From the NCBI GenBank assembly GCA_930367205.1, contig OV884011.1, forward strand, positions 105,329,139-105,393,138: 64,000 nt of DNA. The letters are read 5' to 3'. A program made the position numbers and the translations under genes. The notes under the pieces were generated by a model. That model searched no databases, was not told the origin of the DNA, and worked only from the letters and a program-made list of their open reading frames with translations. This document shows positions 38,527 through 48,750 of the stretch, in pieces; the first letter of the stretch is position 1, and each line of letters opens with the position of its first letter. This DNA comes from Acanthosoma haemorrhoidale. Taxonomy: Eukaryota; Arthropoda; Insecta; Hemiptera; Acanthosomatidae.

Positions 38527-39356
38527 GGTCAGATTGTGAGGAGAACGCCCGCCGTGGGCTAGGGTCTCTATGATCCGGACGCTGTCCGATGGACATCAAG
38601 AAAGAGGTAAAATGGGTAAACCAGTGGTCTCTGACCATTACTGGTGGCCTAGTCGGCAAGCAGTTTCTAAGCCATAAGATCTTAGAAGGTGTGCCCTATG
38701 TTCAGAAGAAGAGGTATAGGGTAGGTATTATGAGTATTTTATGTAGTCTTGGAATGACCACGAATTCACACTTGTTATCTATGCGTAGGTGAAAACCGTC
38801 TTGATCTCAAAGGCGAGTGTGAACCGGAGAGAGGCAGACTGGATCGCTGGGGGAGGCGCTACTAGCTAAAGTTGGTAGGGCCCCAGATAACGTCGTTCCA
38901 AGGAGGTGCTAGTTTTAGCGTGACGAACGTAGAAAATCCCACTAGGAAGGTGTGAGGTCTGACAACGCCGTACTATAACATAGCAAAGTTAGGAAAGAGA
39001 GATGTAGAGGTAGTAATAAGAAAGCCATGGTTCGAGTAGAGCAGCAAGCGCCAATGCAGAGAGAGGGAGAGAGAGAGAGAGAGACTGCTGTATCTGTGTT
39101 CACGTAATCCGCCTGGTTCAGAATGAATGGAAAAAGTTCAGAAACTCGATCTTATATAGGCAGCTCAAAGGCCGGGCTACACGCGCGCATTCTAGTGGGT
39201 TTGAGCAGTGCGTTGAACCAGTTCCCCCTCTCTAACTGACGCCTAATGTTTTTATTATTAAAATATGGTTATATGTTATTTTATTATTAAAAAATATTTT
39301 CTGGTAGAAGAAAAGGGGTACTTCTATTTATTCGTGTCAAAGAAGTTGATACAACA
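38527..39356 (-). mobile_element. Class A LTR with shortened 3' end
   Basis: On the minus strand it starts TGTTGTATCAAC, has TATATAAG at 39151-39158, a GA microsatellite leader (39059-39083), the shared central block (38770-38990) and the class A 3' block ('gaacgcccgccgtgggctaggg' on plus). It ends early compared with the 41-kb copy, in GGTC (plus) and not the expected TG. ATGTT lies at 38522-38526 and at 39357-39361, a possible 5-bp target duplication around an already truncated LTR or a coincidence. Confidence 0.75.
39151..39158 (-). promoter_or_regulatory. TATA box of the class A LTR
   Basis: TATATAAG on the minus strand at the conserved U3 position. Confidence 0.5.
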
Positions 39357-39361
39357 ATGTT

Positions 39362-40986
39362 GAACAAAAAAGTAAATACTTATAGCGATTTTGGCTCTGC
39401 TACATTGGTTCATTTGTCAATAATTATTAATATTTTGTAGTACAATCTGCATATTCATATGGTGGTACAAGCATGAAAATATACTCCTTGTTTGCAGGAT
39501 TACTGAGAGCTAAAAAAAATATCAAACTAAATCGTATTTTAATTTTAATAAAGTGGGAATTGATTTCGGGGATATTTGTTATAGACAGACTTAGGTTGAT
39601 GAAGTACAGATGTTACGTTTTCATAAAATTTGTTAGCTGACAAATTGTATGCATTTCTATCTATCCTATTTTTTTATGGGTCAAGCCCCGTCCGTTTATT
39701 CAAACTCGGGTCCAAACCAGTTTTTGGAGCGTTGATTTCAGCCAAGTTTACTAAGAGTTTGCAATATTTTTTAATAACTTAGAGAGGCATTGGCCTTCCA
39801 AAAGCATAACAAGGTGAACTTTTGTTAGTCGGTGCGATCAATCACCGAACTAAGAAGTAGCGGACCACTCTCATAGAAGTGTCGGAGCATTATTAAAGCG
39901 ATGGGCTGAAGTTTGTAGCCAATTCACCAAGCCTCGTTGGTTTTACCACATTTATACTGCAAGGCATGCCGTTAGGTGAAAGGAAAAAATATGTTGGTAA
40001 CGGAATGATCTATGCTTCTAAGCTGTTTCAATTAGGCTGTAATAAATTGTGCAATGACTGTCGAAAATGACTTAATATATAACTATTTCACAACTCAAAA
40101 AGAATAGGAGTCGTTTCTTCAATTCTCAAAAGTGAAAGCGTTAGAGATATATTTTAAAGATACATTAAAGACTATGCAAGATAATCCAAAACATTTTATT
40201 TAAGCCATAAATTGAAATCGTCTACCAATTTACCTAGCTGGTCTGTTAAGCCGATTTAAATTGTTTTTTAAAGTTTCATTAATTTTTCTCAAAAACAGAA
40301 TACATTATGTTTTCATTGGTTAATTAATAAATAAAATTTAATAAAATCAATGCGATGAAATGTACCCAGTACTAGGCGTGGTTACCTTTCAACCATAATG
40401 ATTTCTTAATCAAATTCACTACTAAACATACCTAATGAAAAATATAATAAAAAAATTTAGGATTTGTAGTTAAAACTGTCTTAAAACCACACATAAAACT
40501 GTTCGCAGGAATAATTTAATAAGAGTACCTTCAGTTTAAAGGGATAAAAACATGAAGGAGACTGGTATCAAAGTTTTGTTTACTAAAAGGTTGATAAACA
40601 TGTCCATACTGTTGTTTGAATTGCTTAATTAATACTACTTTTTTGAAAGTGTAAACATTGAAAATATCCCTTTGGCGTGAACAAATTTGTGAGTCTCTGC
40701 CGCCAATGCTTTGCGACTCATTTTTCATATAGAGGGGTGATAACTTTCACATAAATAGGAATTTTATTAATTGAACAGGAGAGCCTAAAAAAAACCACCA
40801 AACTAATCAAAGGTAGGAATGCCAATTATTAATCAATTACATGTAATATTGAATAATATACATCATTATGTGTTTGGGCAGACCGTATTTGTATTAAAGT
40901 GGTTAGCATGTTGACCTCTAGCTGTGGGTTTCTCTAGAATTTCGTGGGTATCTTCGAAAGGATAAATGTGTAGCTTTATTATACTT
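39362..40986. other. Unassigned AT-rich sequence with one known repeat fragment
   Basis: Apart from the repeat at 40236-40350, nothing is recognised. The frame 40531-40728 (-) has no known motif. Confidence 0.45.
40236..40350 (+). repeat. Second copy of the small AT-rich segment found at 35409-35552
   Basis: 'agctggtctgttaagccgattt' and 'aaagtttcattaatttttct' align with the other copy with few changes. The flanks are unrelated to those at 35409, so the shared portion is itself dispersed. Confidence 0.6.
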
Positions 40987-41900
40987 TGTTGTGGCCACCT
41001 CTTAATCGCAAATAATTATAAGTCACCCTCTTCTCGTATCAGACCTTGTATTTATATCACCATAAAATATCAGAAAATATGTACCTATTTTTCATATGTT
41101 TAATAAAGGTTATGACGTCAGTGAGAGTGAGGGTGGAAGTAGTGGGGGAGACAGCCGTTGGTGGGGACATACCCCCACCCTACTGGCTGGCCTCCTATAT
41201 AAGCTTGGGACTCCCAGAAAATTAGCATAACTAATCGGACCTCCACTTGGAACACTACTCTATCCTCTCTCTCTGCACTGGCGCCGCTGCTTTACTCAAA
41301 CCATGGTCTTCTCATTCAACTACCTCTGCATCTCTCTTTCCTGATCCGATATGTTTTAACCCGGCTTAGTCAGACCTCACACCTTCCTAGTGAGATTCTC
41401 TGCCTTCGTCTCGCTAAAACTAGCACCTCCTTGGGAGAGACCTCTCCCTCGCGGACGACGGTTGCCTTGGCCCCTGCAAATAAGACCAGCAGGGACTCCC
41501 ATGGCAATCCAGTCTGCCTCTCTCCGGTTCACACTCGCCTTTGGGATCCGGACGGTTTTCACCTACCTTTAGATACCGAGTGTGAATTCGTGGTCATTCC
41601 AAGACCACATAAACTACCTATAACCTACCCTGTACCTCTTCTCCTGAACACAGTGCTTTGTCGGGGCACACACACCTTCTAAAGATTTTATGGAGTCAGA
41701 TTAAAGCGAATTAGGCTGCCCTGCCGACTAGGCCGGCGGCCGGGGTGAAAGACCATAGGTCCATACCCCGCCTTATCTCTTTTTGGGCGCTCGCCGAACG
41801 AGGGCTAAGAGGTTTTAGCGACCCTAACCCGCGGTGGGCGTCTCCTCACCACTTTGGGGATAATCAGGTATAAACTGAGCCCCCCAGTGAGTGCCCGACA
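40987..41900 (+). mobile_element. Solo LTR, class A, most complete copy
   Basis: A 914-bp sequence begins TGTTGTGGCCACC and ends GTGCCCGACA. It carries TATATAAG at 41196-41203, a leader with 'ctctctctgcactggcgc', the central block shared with class B (about 41326-41692), and a class-specific GC-rich 3' part containing 'cccgcggtgggcgtctcc'. Flanks TACTT (40982-40986) and TATTT (41901-41905) could be a 5-bp target duplication with one substitution. Frames at 41377-41682 on both strands fall inside the central block and are not genes. Confidence 0.85.
41196..41203 (+). promoter_or_regulatory. TATA box of the class A LTR
   Basis: TATATAAG preceded by 'ctactggctggcctcc'. The 56-kb fragment has the closely similar 'ccactggcctgcc' before the same box, so both the box and its upstream context are conserved. 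Confidence 0.6.
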
Positions 41901-43009
41901 TATTTGAATAAAAATGAAGTTAATTCCGTTAAGAAAACCAAATTTATAGTTCAGAGTAGTGATAGTGATAATCACAGTAACACCTTAACACCAACTACGG
42001 CAGTAATCTTCTACCTCTATATAAATAGTTACGCGAGGTATTAATTTATTTTTATTTAAGTGTTTGGGTATTGACAGACTAATATTACAAATAAAATTTT
42101 AAATGCTACCAATAAAATCGTTTTTGCAACATTTTCTTAGATTAGTGTCAGTACTTAAAATGGGACAAACTATTGGATGATAAGATATGGTTGACTGCTT
42201 GATTGTCAATAAACGTTAATTGCAATGTTTCCAACATTTACCGACGATACTGGAATCATACAATTATTATTATTATTAAACATCGATCGGTTGAAGGCCC
42301 CTTTCGTAAGATCACTGATTCAATATTTTTCAATACATTAATCGAATTATTAATTTGTGCAACGAATTTACATTGGTAACTAGTTGAAGCCGAAGATTGA
42401 ATAAGGATTCCGAGACTCCGAATCCGGGAAGGCAGGATTAGGAGGGATGTGACCTGGATGGATATAGGAACACCTAAAGCTAAAGTGACTAATTGCTAAC
42501 TTGGTCCTGAATGCCAAACCTAAGGGTCGCCTGGAGTCACTCTTCTAGTCTTAAGAGGTATCTCAGAGATTATGCAGTGCAATTAGCCAATCTGCGTATA
42601 ACCTCATCTGACTGAATAGTCGTTTTCCAGTACAGTTTTTTTTTTATCTATATTATATAAAACTTTTTAATTTCTTAAAAGTTATCAATACTTCAAAACG
42701 CTTACAAAACATATTTTTTTGTTACTAGTTAAGTAAGGCGTATTGATGCTTCAAGATGAAGAACTAACTAAGATAGGATCCTCTGAACAATAGAGAACTT
42801 TATCGTGTCCTAATGTCTTTCTCTGCGCATAGTTAGGTTTAACTTTAATTGATCCCTAAGTTCGTAAATAATAGTTTAAGGTTGTTTTGTATAGAGATAA
42901 AAAAATATGTCAACAAGAATCAATTCAACCAAGTGTCAAACATTACGGCACGATTATTTTATTTGTCAGTTTGTTTGGTTCTATTACTTACTTAATATTG
43001 TTTTTCAAT

Positions 43010-43051
43010 TGATTATTGACCATTTATATATATATATATGGTCAATAATCA
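43010..43051. repeat. Perfect 12-bp inverted repeat around a TA-rich loop
   Basis: TGATTATTGACC at 43010-43021 and its exact complement GGTCAATAATCA at 43040-43051 enclose 18 bases of TA repeat. It may be a hairpin or a small palindromic insertion. Confidence 0.7.
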
Positions 43052-43197
43052 ATATATATATCGAACGCAGCAACAAAACATTGTGGATCCACTTAAAAAA
43101 AAAAAAAAAAATTAGTGGGGATGAGATGAAGGGCCAGTCTTAGCCTAACAGCAAGAGAGCGAACCAGAGCAAGCTCCCGATTTGGTGGTCACCAACA

Positions 43198-43226
43198 GAA
43201 GAAGAGGAGAAGAAGAAGAAGAAGAG
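43198..43226. repeat. GAA/AGG-rich microsatellite
   Basis: Imperfect GAA repeat of about 29 bp. It explains the poly-Ser frame read on the opposite strand. Confidence 0.85.
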
Positions 43227-43650
43227 ATCAGAAGTAACGTTGATTGGATTATACGGAGATCATCGATTGGGTAATATTGATATTGTTTTTTTTTTATTAT
43301 GGATCCATTAAAAGAGATTGAGCTCAAATTTTATGTTTTTATTGTAATTAGTAGTAACTATCCTTGTTCAAAAAGAATTAAATATTTTTATATAATTTAT
43401 GTGAGCACTCTATATAATTATAATTATTTGTTATAACCATATTTATATACATATATTTCACAATTCCCAGTTTCTAAATTTATTAATAACTACGACATTA
43501 GCCTTGAGATCGGGCGATTCAATCGGGATAATTCCCTATGTCGAAGACATAAAAACAATTTGAATTAAAGATCTCATTACGGACCTGCCAAATTATTTAA
43601 GGCCAATTGATCAATAAAATAGAAAAAGAAATGGTAAAAAATGAGGTAGG

Positions 43651-43655
<5 letters not shown>

Positions 43656-43681
<26 letters not shown>
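43656..43681. repeat. (AT)13 microsatellite
   Basis: Uninterrupted dinucleotide run directly visible in the sequence. Confidence 0.9.
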
Positions 43682-44683
43682 TTCGCTTTCTTCGGCGTAA
43701 GGGTTATGTTGTAAGTTAATGATGACGATAGGAGAGGAGGGGGGAAGCCCAGATCATTGATTCATAGTAAGGGAATGGTAAAACTTGTTTGGCCTGTGAT
43801 TATAAGAAAGGAAGCACATATAACACTGTTAAAAGGAGTGAGGACTGATCAATGGTATTCGTCATTCTAAAGCTTTTAATACCTAATTGTCGCATATTAG
43901 ATACAATTTTTTACCAGACAAGCCTCTAAAAGAAGAGAGACTAGGGACTGACATAAAATAAAAATAATCCTTAATTCTACATTAGAAGTGGGGGGGGCAC
44001 TTACTTCACCATATCTCAGGTCACTATTAATCAGTAAAACCTCAGGTTTGAATAATAACAATTACTACCTTATGGATTTAAGCCCAGTTAAATTATGAAG
44101 CTGTCACTTCAACTACTTAGTCCACAAAGGGGCCTGCTGAAAAAGAAAGTTTTCTATAGAAATGAAGCACTAAGCCGTTGAAAATTGTTATAAGGAAGTC
44201 AGTTTTTGACTTAAGTTAACCTTTCAACTTTTACTAAACAGTTTGTGTGAGTATTAAAACCCCGATAGAATAACCAAGGAGGCATAAATACGCTGAAGTT
44301 TTTACATTTAAAATGAAATCGTTTGTCTGCCTAACTGTATGCTCTACAATACAATTTCCCGAGGTCATGAAAATTGTATGATAGATCTGAAATGTATAAT
44401 TATACTCAACAAGATATGGGATCTGTTGGTTAATACACAATAAAGTGTGTTAATATTTTAATTATTCATTTGATTGACAGGGTTTCGTTGGTTTCTTTGT
44501 TTTTTTAAACAAAACTTTTGGCTGTGTGTAATTTTGTACAATTATGTTCCGTCCAATGACGTGATGATGGGTAAACTGCGATCCCTACGAGAAAACTGAA
44601 TTGTTTTAGTTAGATTAAGTTATGTTGGACTTATTATATAAATGAGTAGGTGATCAAAATAAACACCTTGACGTTTTGGTTAT

Positions 44684-45202
44684 TGATACGTAACATGTTT
44701 TGGGACTTTAATTACAAAACGTCAACAAAACTATCACTGAATAATTTTCGCAGGTGTAACATAACCCTTAATTGTGACATAGAATTTGAATTTTTATGGA
44801 AAACTGCTGTTTCCTCGGTGTCTAACTTTTTAATAATCCGTTGTAGTTTTTTTCAATGATTTTGTATTTACATTTTCTTATTATTGTTAAAAAAGTGATT
44901 TTCAGTTACCATTGAATAAATAAAATAAAGGATTTTTACTAACAGTGGTGGTGAATTTTTTCAGTCATTCTAATTCAAGTATTTAAGAAACTTACGTCGA
45001 GTCCCTGGCCCAAAAAGACGACTCGACATCTTCTCTTTATTTTCTACGTCTTCTATTCCGTTTGTATGAATTTAAACGAAAATACTTCATAATGATGTAA
45101 CAATTTTCGTAAATAATTAAACGGCCAACATAATGATACGTAACATGTTTTGGGACTTTAATTACAAAACGTCAACAAAACTATCACCGAATAATTTTCG
45201 CA
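44684..45202 (+). repeat. 69-bp direct repeat pair, period 450 bp
   Basis: TGATACGTAACATGTTTTGG and the following bases occur at 44684-44752 and 45134-45202 with a single difference (CACTGA against CACCGA) over 69 bp. The coordinates span both copies and the unrelated 381 bp between them. Near-identity in a highly decayed region implies a recent duplication. Neither copy has TG..CA ends, so they are not obviously LTRs. Confidence 0.85.
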
Positions 45203-46610
45203 ATTGAACAAAAATTGTGCCCATTTTGTTAGTTGCCCTTTAATGTTAATAGAGATTTAAATCTCTAGAAGAGCGTTAATTCTTATGTACTAAGCTCGCT
45301 TACCTACTTCTTTACCTGTTGTGCCTGATAAGATCTCCCCCCTCCTTCCAGCCTTTAAATATAATGGAACGTATTTAATCGCGCTTACTTTCCATGCATA
45401 AAATGGAGTGGAATTAATCATAATTGCACGAAATCAGTTAGTATGCGCAATGTTATACGATTCAGCTATCTTGATAAATTTTTAAATAATAGGTTTGTAG
45501 TAATAAATAACTGCATTGAGCTTACGACTCTATGTTGTTGTACATGAAATAATGTATTTTTGCTGGACCTCTACATAGAAACAAGTCTGTGTGAAGTTTC
45601 AAAACTCAAAATACTTTGATTCGTACTTAGAATTCCCGAACTCGAGTGAATCCTGAAATAGTGCTACATCACCCAAACAAAATATTTTGGTACCCTACGA
45701 CATAAATGTAACAGAATTTGTCGGATTTATTAGGATCAAGCTCAGCTTTCAAAGGAAAGTAGTTACAGTGTAGAAATTACTTGGACAAATATATTCACTT
45801 CTCATTTACCTATAACTAGTTACGTTGAGGAATTTTTTGAGCAAAAGATACTATCGCACAAAGTCGGATACGTCAAAATGAAATAAAACGACGTTTTAAT
45901 GTGTGTTAAAATACTTAAATACCAGAATTTCTTTACTACCTAGATTCTAAAGCGGGATATATTTTTTTTTACCAACGACTATACTAGGAGTGGTCAGCAC
46001 CATTTCAGCTGCTAAGTTTTCCCAAGACTGGATATTCGAACCATACACAAAATTTCATAAAAAAGATATAACACTTGATTGATTGATTGAGATGAACACT
46101 AATTGAGACAGTACATTCCATTTAGGCCGAAGACCCTTCTAAAAGGAGAAACAAAGATATTATTCCAGCTGAAAGGCGTTAGGCAGAATATTCACTGAGT
46201 GTTTTTCCCCCTAGTGAGCATTTTTTCAGGGAATCGTTTACGACATTTCATCGATATCTTCTATCGCCTGGTTTTCTTTGAGTAAAATATGCACCATATC
46301 TTCAAGCATTCCTTCGACAACTCAACTGAAGCCTTGACTGATTTCCCTACCAAATAATGTTCAACCACTGACGATGGATTCTCCTAACATACAAAATCAG
46401 AAATGATAGTGATGAATGCAAACGAATTCACGAAACATTGGGCGTGCCTGTATGATATAGCTGCCTGGGTAGAAATAGCTTCCAAGTAGACATCTGGCAG
46501 AATCACTTCTAGATGCTCACATGCATCAGTAACATTTTAGAACGTCTTGAAACCCTGGTGTCAAATAACACCAATCCAGATAATTCTGCATGATTAAAAA
46601 CACTGGTCTG

Positions 46611-46758
46611 CGAATCATTCTGGAGGAAGGGAGTGGATTAAGAGAAAATATTTCTCTTCATTGATTTTAAGCCAGCAAATTATAGAATCGATAGGGAAGG
46701 ACTGCACAGATCATTGGAAGAACTGAATGTTTACCGGAAACTCATAAGGCTGACGAGG
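46611..46758 (+). pseudogene. Reverse-transcriptase relic of another LINE, RTE- or CR1-like
   Basis: The open stretch 46657-46758 reads FIDFKPANYRIDREGLHRSL and then EELNVYRKLIRLTR. It closely follows the conserved reverse-transcriptase block in which F-D-F-K-x-A-Y-D-x-I-D-R-x-x-L is followed by L-E-E-x-G-I-x-x-K-L-I-R-L. The Asp of AYD is changed (ANY). Just upstream, ESFWRKGVD (46613-46639) resembles the 'eNQ.GFRkGrSt.D' block. Neither block is found in the Jockey-like family here. The remainder of the element is not recognisable. Confidence 0.55.
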
Positions 46759-47818
46759 TCGGAAAAGGTCGGACAGACTGTGTGACCGGGAATTGTCTCT
46801 TTTTTTTTTTTTTCTTTTCATATCCCTTGTTACAAAATGAATAAGACTATTTTATAATTTTAGATTCAAAACAACGAATCTATTTATATCACTGTATTCG
46901 TAAGCGAGTATCTGTAAGCGTATTTATGTAACTAACTGTAACTACTATTACCCCAATATTATTAATATGTTGCAATTAAATACTCATTGAACATGTTCTG
47001 GAACTACACAAATTTACAAAGGTGATAGGGCTCAGCTTATGAGGAATAAAACTTAAAACTAACATAAATCTAACAACAAAATCTCAACCTAATTTTCCCC
47101 GACAGTCTGTTGCCATCGATGCGGGAAGGGTGGTAGGCTCGTAGTGTTAAACACTGGATTCGTTATGTGCTGCACCAAATCAAAAAACTTGATGCGTCTC
47201 CGGTGGATGAACTCGCCCACCGACAATACGCCAAGCAACGGGTGCAGGTCGGTGTTATTTTACCTCTGGAGAGAGGTACGTTCAACCACGTTTCTCATGA
47301 TCCCATTCTGAAATTTCTGGAGACATTAAGCTGTACTGTCAGTCAAGTGAGTAAATAGTGTGGCACCGTACAGCAGAGTGGGCCGTAGGAGACATTTATT
47401 TATATCATCAGTTTGATGATCGTCAACACGGTGAAGTTAGCAAGTGCGAAAGCCGGTAGGTAAAATAGGTAGAGAAATGGAGTTGCCTATCAATCTTTAT
47501 ACACAGACAGTACAATAAGAATTGGACTCTGGATTGCAGCAGCACAAATCACAGTTTCCTGATGACTGGTGTTTAAGGGCCCCATTGCTCATCAACAGGT
47601 TTGTAGAGTTAAGAAGAAAATAGTTTGTTTAATGCGATCCCATATGATCAATGATTTAGTGTGTCTAAAAATTTTCTGATTTCTTTCAAAAGCAACTTTT
47701 CTGCTAAAGCTGTATTATTCATGCATAAATAATTCGGGAATGGTGCGTTGTTATTTATTAACACTTGTTTTACTTATTTAACACTTATTAAAATATAAAT
47801 AGGTATATTTCAAATATT
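46759..47818. other. Unassigned sequence; unrecognised frame near 47167-47358
   Basis: A T-rich run lies at about 46799-46813. The interval 47090-47400 is GC-richer and open for about 63 codons (IKKLDASPVDELAHRQYAKQ at the start). It might be further transposon coding sequence, but I cannot assign it. Confidence 0.3.
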
Positions 47819-48086
47819 ATATTTGTAGCGACCGCTAACTACATAAGATAAATCACCATATACTCTATTTTAAATTGGTTATAATATGCTGTAAATTAAT
47901 TTAAACAAATGTAAATAATATTACCAAACCACAACTCATATCAGTGTAAATATTGTAAACAATAAAAGACCCAGCTGCAAAAGCTAGCTTTGAGGCCCCT
48001 GAAGAGGGGTTCAGGTAGCTCCTGGGGCCTTGTAGAGGAGCTGGGTCCTGATCTAGAACATTCAAGCTTCATCACGTCTGCAATGT

Positions 48087-48160
48087 GGTTGGTCAGAATA
48101 AAACCTTGGTCCATTAGCTGGACACGATTGGCCAGAATAAGGCCCCATCCCATTGGCTGC
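48087..48160 (+). repeat. Tandem 35-bp repeats in the LTR U3
   Basis: 'ggttggtcagaataa' with its following 20 bases (48087-48121) recurs with changes as 'gattggccagaataagg' (48126-48160), a 39-bp period. Both units contain ATTGG or TTGG, the reverse of a CCAAT motif, just upstream of the TATA box. They could be enhancer-like repeats. Confidence 0.65.
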
Positions 48161-48169
48161 TTGGGGCAA

Positions 48170-48175
48170 TATATA
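48170..48175 (+). promoter_or_regulatory. TATA box of class B LTR
   Basis: TATATA within 'gcaatatatacccc'. It corresponds in position to TATAAATA in the minus-strand LTR copy. Confidence 0.5.
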
Positions 48176-48750
48176 CCCCCTAGTTTTAGCCGATAATTCA
48201 TTCTAACTACGGTTCTCTGGACTGGTACTTGCAGCTGCACTGATTTTTCTAGATTCTTCTCATTTACGAAAACCTCTGCATCTCTTATTCCTAACCTTGC
48301 TATCTTTTATTACGACCTTGTCACACCCCACCCTTTCCTAGTGGGACTCTCTGCCTTCGTCTCGCTAAAACTAGCACCTCCTTGGAAGAGATTGCTCCCT
48401 TGCGGAAGACGGTCACCTAGGGCCTTACAAACTTTACCTAGCAGTGTGTGATCCCCCCAGTGATCCAGACTGCCTCTCTCCGGTTCACACTCAACTTTGG
48501 GATCCGGACGGTTTTCGCCTATCCTCAAATGAATTCGTTGTCATTCCCAGACCACATAAACTACCTATAATACCTATCTCCTGAACATAGTGCACTGTTG
48601 GAGCACATACCTATCAGATATGGAGCCAGATAGTACAGTAGTGAGACCCGTCATAAAGCAATCGTCAAGATCTTAGCCTGACCAACCCTCGTTTCGTTAC
48701 TAGGGCTAGGGTAACTAGGCACCCCTTCCCCGTGACGATCCGACAATATT

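Larger units (their letters stand above)
41901..46610. other. Mostly AT-rich sequence with microsatellites and short repeats
   Basis: No gene recognised. Contains the inverted repeat at 43010-43051, a GAA-rich run at 43198-43226, an (AT)13 run at 43656-43681 and the direct repeat pair 44684/45134, listed separately. Open frames (42907-43143, 43145-43327, 44234-44440, 44650-44859) are short and composition-driven. Confidence 0.5.
47824..48745 (+). mobile_element. Solo LTR, class B, with perfect 5-bp target duplication
   Basis: A 922-bp element starting TGTAGCGACC and ending GATCCGACA, flanked by ATATT on both sides (47819-47823 and 48746-48750). The U3 part has two 35-bp imperfect direct repeats (48087-48160) with inverted CCAAT motifs, followed by a TATATA at 48170-48175. 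The central block (about 48268-48630) is shared with class A LTRs. No internal region follows, so this is a solo LTR produced by recombination between two LTRs. The minus-strand copy at 10034-11031 confirms both ends. Frames across it at 47941-48528 are not genes. Confidence 0.94.

Noticed and set aside
41377..41682. Overlapping open frames on both strands within LTR central blocks (also 8188-8382, 48310-48528)
   Set aside because: They coincide exactly with LTR sequence shared by all copies, on opposite strands, and show no codon-like conservation.
43010..43051. Miniature transposon ends
   Set aside because: The repeat is a single short hairpin with a TA loop and no flanking duplication; listed only as an inverted repeat.
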